Assembly (NCBI GenBank): GCA_018817385.1
Contig: JAHIUA010000081.1
Coordinates: forward strand, 1 to 64,000
DNA: 64,000 nt
Source: Pseudomonadota bacterium
GTDB lineage: Bacteria; Desulfobacterota; Desulfobulbia; Desulfobulbales; Desulfocapsaceae
Reading direction: 5' to 3'
Part shown: in pieces, positions 61,401-64,000 of the stretch
How the letters are laid out: each line of letters opens with the position of its first letter
How positions within the stretch are numbered: position 1 is the stretch's first letter
Notes under the pieces: generated by a model
Database searches by the model: none
Told to the model about the DNA's origin: nothing
The model's input: the letters and a program-made list of their open reading frames with translations, nothing else
Made by a program: the position numbers and the translations under genes

Positions 61401-61910
61401 GCCCTCTGTGCCACCTGCAATGTCAGTCACAACCGTACTGACTACCGCCAGAATATTCTGGACCCGAAGCAAGAACATCGGGCCCTGCTCCTGGTGGGAC
61501 CGCTGGCATTACACTACCCCGTGAACGACAAGATCACCCTTGAGCTCATGTTTGGCAGTGCCGTGGTCACAGACAATCGTTTTCGAGGCCCGGGACAAAG
61601 CCATCTGGTGGATTTTTTCCCCCTTCTCATCAATGAATACTTCGATTTTCGTTTTGAGAAGGTTACCTTCAACAACAATATCTGTGAGCACCTCAACACC
61701 GAGGAGAACAAGGAGAATGCCAGCGTAAGGCTGTGGGGCAGACACCTGATCGCCATGGGCAATCACATCAAGGCGGACAGTAAAATCTACTCCATGTCCT
61801 TAGGCGACCGGCGCCGGGTGGCCCTGATGGGCAACATTACCACCGGAGATTTTATCAAGGTTGCCAGCACCACCCCGACCCCCATTACTGATTTTAATAT
61901 TCGCACTTAA
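58443..61910 (+). CDS. DUF6519-like protein with long beta-helix, probable fibre/receptor-binding component
   Basis: The 1,155-residue product starts MSGDYSRNRFNPRNHYTGVK, followed by MQQGRVQLDADWNEWTDAID, the family signature. The first 460 residues are mixed alpha/beta. From about residue 480 (GDNIQMGIDSLPLEGGCVCL) a parallel beta-helix (NosD/pectate-lyase type) extends for over 500 residues, with many asparagine ladders such as VSVAGNRLSNLFDGIWVSSY and VIEGNISNG. Such proteins are found at the end of CIS operons and probably form fibre-like surface structures or degrade glycans; no catalytic residues could be assigned. A good AAGGAG is upstream. Confidence 0.75.
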   Translation: MSGDYSRNRFNPRNHYTGVKMQQGRVQLDADWNEWTDAIDRRTRAETVDTFGVFNTPGIDNVAVVSPQTPNAFLIEVSGGTFTIDQGRMYVDGLLAENFGDVNGPQVFDPVLAELLGQNPITYELQPYHPAPAALPDGGQHLVYLVAWQRELTHLQQPDLVEKALGVDTTTRIQTVWQVRVVENIGESVTCTSPDTDLATAWADTIAPSAARLSSRSVGVEPGEDPCELPASGGYRGLENQLYRIEIHDGGTIDTGTTDDTTINTATFKWSRENGSVAAQVIEVISKTELKLASLGRDAVLRFNSGDWVEIIDDWRELSGKDGDPTKRMGEMRQITVNEDQQSISFSQELPPDLIPTGVGNNKLEKRHFRVIRWDQKGLVRDADNQVIADLNASTSPGVIPVPEVGVWVTLENGVQVQFSRSPLGGKFHCNDYWTVAARTSDTSVEILDEAPPLGIHRHYARLALVDFPSDETDCREHWPPDCSSGCCTITLNPGDNIQMGIDSLPLEGGCVCLKTGVHEIRSPLEIYSSHIQFHGESPGTIVRAVTALPYLLEIGSKDLLVSDIEVFGIRFEATQPAQASGVSLLYLNHCAELRLEQCELDVLTAEPATYIGILMHDVRDVSVAGNRLSNLFDGIWVSSYLDRLVIENNHLAGHCTNIGGLNSSFGHYGIRIDNDFVVPCRIEDNLIDHFWTGVWLGAGTTGSSVNNNRFFRLGQQDKESLPTTTEQLRAYLDQRFYAIDIKADHCRVEANLINLDTSYWGGIRSRAEHTLIAGNTLRATSKASAFSPVPGSIYCTALADVGNSADHSRVIDNRLLGPQTGIVISRAHGLVIEGNISNGMGAGWFGVRVVDSNTIRICGNRVEDVFFGIYLSGGLGNRICDNHINQCGMGISSFSENYLEVSNNDVLACLLTGIALEIVASAKLIENRLSNCGYTDIFSFGIAVFAEHIFVESEAMVRIEGNEVLNTGFDPMTKNVTNKGAISIAALCATCNVSHNRTDYRQNILDPKQEHRALLLVGPLALHYPVNDKITLELMFGSAVVTDNRFRGPGQSHLVDFFPLLINEYFDFRFEKVTFNNNICEHLNTEENKENASVRLWGRHLIAMGNHIKADSKIYSMSLGDRRRVALMGNITTGDFIKVASTTPTPITDFNIRT

Positions 61911-61922
61911 GGAGTGTTCAAG

Positions 61923-62246
61923 ATGGAGATTAAAGATTTCAACCAGGCACTGGAAATACAAAAAGAGCTCTCAGCAAAATTGCTTGCCAACGTCGACAAG
62001 TTACGCAAGGCCAACGACTCCTCGGTCCCCGCCACAGTCGATGAGCTGAAAAGGCTCATCAGCCAGGCCAAGGTCGAGCTGGAAGCCAGCGAAATGGAAA
62101 AAGAACGGGCCATCAAACAGTGGGACATGCGGCTGCAACAGCGCAAGGCCTCTGTGGAGCGGCTTACAAAGGACCTGAAAGAACTGGAAAAAAAAATAGC
62201 AGAACAGGAAAAGGTCACCAGAAGACCAGTACCAAGACCGAACTAA
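61923..62246 (+). CDS. small coiled-coil protein closing the CIS operon
   Basis: The 107-residue product (MEIKDFNQALEIQKELSAKL) is almost entirely helical with heptad spacing: KLRKANDSSVPATVDELKRL, then KVELEASEMEKERAIKQWDM and ASVERLTKDLKELEKKIAEQ. The ATG at 61923 lies eight bases from GGAG; an in-frame GTG at 61914 is less likely. It has no signal peptide. The function is unknown; possible roles are a chaperone or scaffold for the preceding fibre protein. Confidence 0.65.
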   Translation: MEIKDFNQALEIQKELSAKLLANVDKLRKANDSSVPATVDELKRLISQAKVELEASEMEKERAIKQWDMRLQQRKASVERLTKDLKELEKKIAEQEKVTRRPVPRPN

Positions 62247-62386
62247 GAGCTTGTCCGAGAATAGGCATTTTATCCAAAATCGAGGCCTTTCCGAAAAATA
62301 AGCGCAGCCATCCAGTTAAAATTGCGAGTATTATTTTTTTGAAATACCCAAGGGTTTGGGGAAAAGGGCATTCTCGAACAGGCTTC
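62247..62386. mobile_element. MITE-like element with imperfect terminal inverted repeats
   Basis: GAGCTTGTCCGAGAAT (62247-62262) and the reverse complement of ATTCTCGAACAGGCTT (62370-62385) match at 13 of 16 positions and bracket about 140 bases. The interior has no long open frame. The element begins one base after the coiled-coil stop codon, which looks like insertion at a CIS operon end. It is too short for a transposase, so it would depend on one encoded elsewhere. Confidence 0.5.
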
Positions 62387-62416
62387 TGGAGGAAACCTCT
62401 CTCTTTCCAACAAATA

Positions 62417-62462
62417 AGCCCCCCTTGCGAACTGCACTTTCCTCCAGCCCGCAAGGGGGGCT
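62417..62462 (+). terminator. strong stem-loop, terminator of the CIS operon
   Basis: AGCCCCCCTTGCG (62417-62429) is perfectly complementary to CGCAAGGGGGGCT (62450-62462), a 13-bp GC-rich stem with a 20-base loop and the pyrimidine-rich tail CTCTTCTC. It is the first strong hairpin after the last CIS gene. The weak U tract means Rho or another factor may be needed. Confidence 0.65.
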
Positions 62463-62824
62463 CTCTTCTCGCAATAAGCAATCCACTGCAACTTCTTATT
62501 CTTCTCTCACTGCTGTCACATCCTTTCGCAAACAGCAACACTAGCACCAAAGACTGGTCACCATTTTAGCTCCCCCAAGAGACTAATAAAATGGCATCCT
62601 TCAGCAGAATTCCTTTGTAGTCTTCATAATCTTTATTATATAAGACAGTATGGGTTATCTTCCATTCCGATACGCTTGGGAGCAAAGAAAACTTCCCCAG
62701 GAATGATTGATGAAAGGGTATCCGGAATAATCCAGCAATGGTTTTGGCCCCAGCTGTAACCAGCAAAAAGGTTTCCAAAAATTTGTTCACCTGAACGTGT
62801 TTATAATTTTTAGAGGCAACAGTG
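62463..62824. other. intergenic region before the RHS-like gene
   Basis: About 360 AT-rich bases. An antisense frame (minus 62922-62566) covers the region but overlaps the start of the RHS-like gene, and I recognise no domain in it. The promoter of the RHS-like gene should lie here; none is clear. Confidence 0.35.
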
Positions 62825-64000
62825 ATGACCAATAAATATCCTTTTTTCATCTTGGCGCTCATTTTCATAGTCAGCCTCAATCCTGCAGCAAGGGCTGGCA
62901 CTATCACCACCTCGACGACCATCGGCGAAGATATTGTCTGGTCCCTCAGTAATGCTTCTGCTGTCAGGTTTGATCATCGGACGGAAATCACTCCCTCGGT
63001 GGAAGTATTTTACTACTATGCAAACTTACACAGCGGATCACCTGTCACCGTCGAGGTTGATATTGCCAATGCCACCCAAATAAACTCCTCATTCGGAGGA
63101 CAACGCCTTATCAGGTCGAGTATACCCGACAACGGTATCCGCTGGGTGACGGAGGTAAAATGGCTGCAGAGCAGCGGCCTCATCCAGCCAACATCAATGT
63201 CCATGGCCCACCGGGCTGAATACAATCCCTATCAGGCGGATCCTCCTTATCTTGACTCGAGACATCCGGTGGACAAGGCCATCCAGATCGTGGATATCAC
63301 TGTATCACTTGAGCCTTATAGCCTCCTTTACACCTATATCTACATCCTCCCGGAGGCGCTTGTCGGGATTGACACTCCCGAGCAGAATGGCCTGCCGAAA
63401 TTTGCCCGCACCGAGCCTGACACTATACGGAAAAATCCCTACGGCTGTAACGGCTGCTCGGAAATCGGCCTGCCCGGCTACAGGGTCAATATGGCCAATC
63501 TGCTGCCCGTTATCCAGGACACCCTTTTTCAATGGGCAGGCAGAGGGCCGACTGTAGATCTTACCCTGACCTGGAATGCGAAACAGGAGAGCGGTCCAAC
63601 CAATTTCGGTACGGGCTGGCGTTTTTCCTACGACTCCTGGCTGTCTGAAGCATCAGACGGGGTCAGCATCAAACAGGATGACGGTGGGCAGCTTCATTTT
63701 GATATCCCCACAGAGGACAACGCCAACATAACTTCAGTCACTTCCAACACAGCGACTGGTGATGTTACGATAGCTGTCGACTATGTGGGGACTGCTGACG
63801 AGCCAAGTTACGCTGTAGACTGGGATGGCAGCTTTGCTCCTGATCGTTCAGGCTATACCCTGAAAAAGGAACTGGATGGAGATCCATCGCTGCAGACCTT
63901 TATCCTGACACCGCCCGAAGAAAAGCTGTCCTATATTTACCAGGGACCCTCCGGGACAAGCGATCCGCTGCCGCTGGTTGCCATCGAGGACTGGAACGGA
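62825..64000 (+). CDS. RHS/YD-repeat-like secreted protein, N-terminal part (runs off window)
   Basis: The frame is open for 392 codons from ATG 62825 to the window edge without a stop. It starts with a signal peptide (MTNKYPFFILALIFIVSLNP, cleavage near AARA). A beta-rich region follows, with a CNGC-type motif (YGCNGCSEIGLPGYRVN). Then comes the DUF6531/RHS-entry pattern VDLTLTWNAKQESGPTNFGT followed by GWRFSYDSWL, which introduces the RHS shell in polymorphic toxins and large exported proteins. Whether YD repeats and a toxin tip follow lies outside the window. It stands about 360 bases after the CIS terminator and may be an independent secreted effector. Confidence 0.75.
   Translation, partial: MTNKYPFFILALIFIVSLNPAARAGTITTSTTIGEDIVWSLSNASAVRFDHRTEITPSVEVFYYYANLHSGSPVTVEVDIANATQINSSFGGQRLIRSSIPDNGIRWVTEVKWLQSSGLIQPTSMSMAHRAEYNPYQADPPYLDSRHPVDKAIQIVDITVSLEPYSLLYTYIYILPEALVGIDTPEQNGLPKFARTEPDTIRKNPYGCNGCSEIGLPGYRVNMANLLPVIQDTLFQWAGRGPTVDLTLTWNAKQESGPTNFGTGWRFSYDSWLSEASDGVSIKQDDGGQLHFDIPTEDNANITSVTSNTATGDVTIAVDYVGTADEPSYAVDWDGSFAPDRSGYTLKKELDGDPSLQTFILTPPEEKLSYIYQGPSGTSDPLPLVAIEDWNG

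Noticed and set aside
34151-62246. Interpretation as a prophage tail region or a type VI secretion system
   Set aside because: No capsid, terminase, portal, integrase or lysis genes, and no TssJLM membrane complex; DUF4255, Afp15-like ATPase and DUF4157 point to an extracellular CIS.
62566-62922. 118-codon minus-strand frame overlapping the RHS-like gene start
   Set aside because: Its start lies inside the signal-peptide region of the supported + strand gene and no domain was recognised.

Overview
Source and composition. The window looks like chromosome of a Gram-negative, anaerobic or microaerophilic Desulfobacterota-type bacterium, possibly Desulfobulbales (inference). The signs are TolC- and MacAB-type envelope machinery, a c-type haem PAS sensor, an FmdE protein beside a FecBCD-type importer, ACR3/ArsR arsenic genes and many decayed insertion sequences. 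No rRNA, tRNA or CRISPR array was recognised. By eye, the left half (1 to about 34 kb) is AT-richer and interrupted by remnants. The right half (34.1 to 62.2 kb) is GC-rich, gap-poor and read almost entirely from the + strand. Left part, 1-9 kb: an N-terminally truncated Prc/Tsp protease, an orphan IS3 orfA, a broken gene with an in-frame stop and a secreted calcium-binding protein. Then comes an arsenic cluster behind a near-consensus sigma70 promoter: arsR, an ArsP-like permease, a mini-thioredoxin, an exported thioredoxin, a CcdA-like protein and acr3. It ends in an arsC cut off just after its active-site loop. 8.9-20.1 kb: an ABC-2 type exporter pair, a region resembling a group II intron RNA without its ORF, an OmpR-type two-component system, a small EF-hand protein, a secreted two-repeat protein and a complete TolC/MacA/MacB-like tripartite exporter operon, followed by a strong hairpin and an IS3 orfB remnant. 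20.1-34.1 kb: a hybrid histidine kinase coupled to a ModA-like periplasmic protein with cysteines near its predicted ligand pocket, a c-haem/HAMP/PAS sensor without an output domain, a degraded ISL3 transposase, an FmdE plus FecBCD-like operon (iron, molybdate or tungstate is possible), an N-terminally truncated surface-protein fragment and a ParA/ribbon-helix-helix partition pair.

34.1-62.2 kb is one long tail-like extracellular contractile injection system (eCIS/CIS) operon. The gene order is: small first gene, sheath, inner tube, zinc-ribbon baseplate-chaperone-like protein, Pro/Ala-rich protein, DUF4255 cap (Afp16/Pvc16-like), AAA+ ATPase (Afp15-like), small conserved-looking protein, giant payload, CIS tube-associated protein, LysM protein, hub, spike, PAAR tip, gp25, two gpJ-type baseplate proteins, a gpI/beta-helix protein, a DUF6519-like beta-helix fibre and a coiled-coil protein. 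Most neighbours overlap by ATGA or a few bases, so they are probably translationally coupled. An inverted-repeat element and a 13-bp stem-loop close the operon. An RHS-like secreted protein then begins and runs off the right edge.

Most notable content. The 1,835-residue payload at 41817-47324 has two DUF4157 (eCIS-core) modules. Between them lies a separate HEXXH zincin-like domain, and a His/Cys-dyad, caspase-like domain follows at the C-terminal side. I think this is a multi-enzyme cargo or toxin loaded into the CIS. A second novelty is a PA14-like carbohydrate-binding module inserted inside the second gpJ baseplate protein, which could put target recognition on the baseplate.
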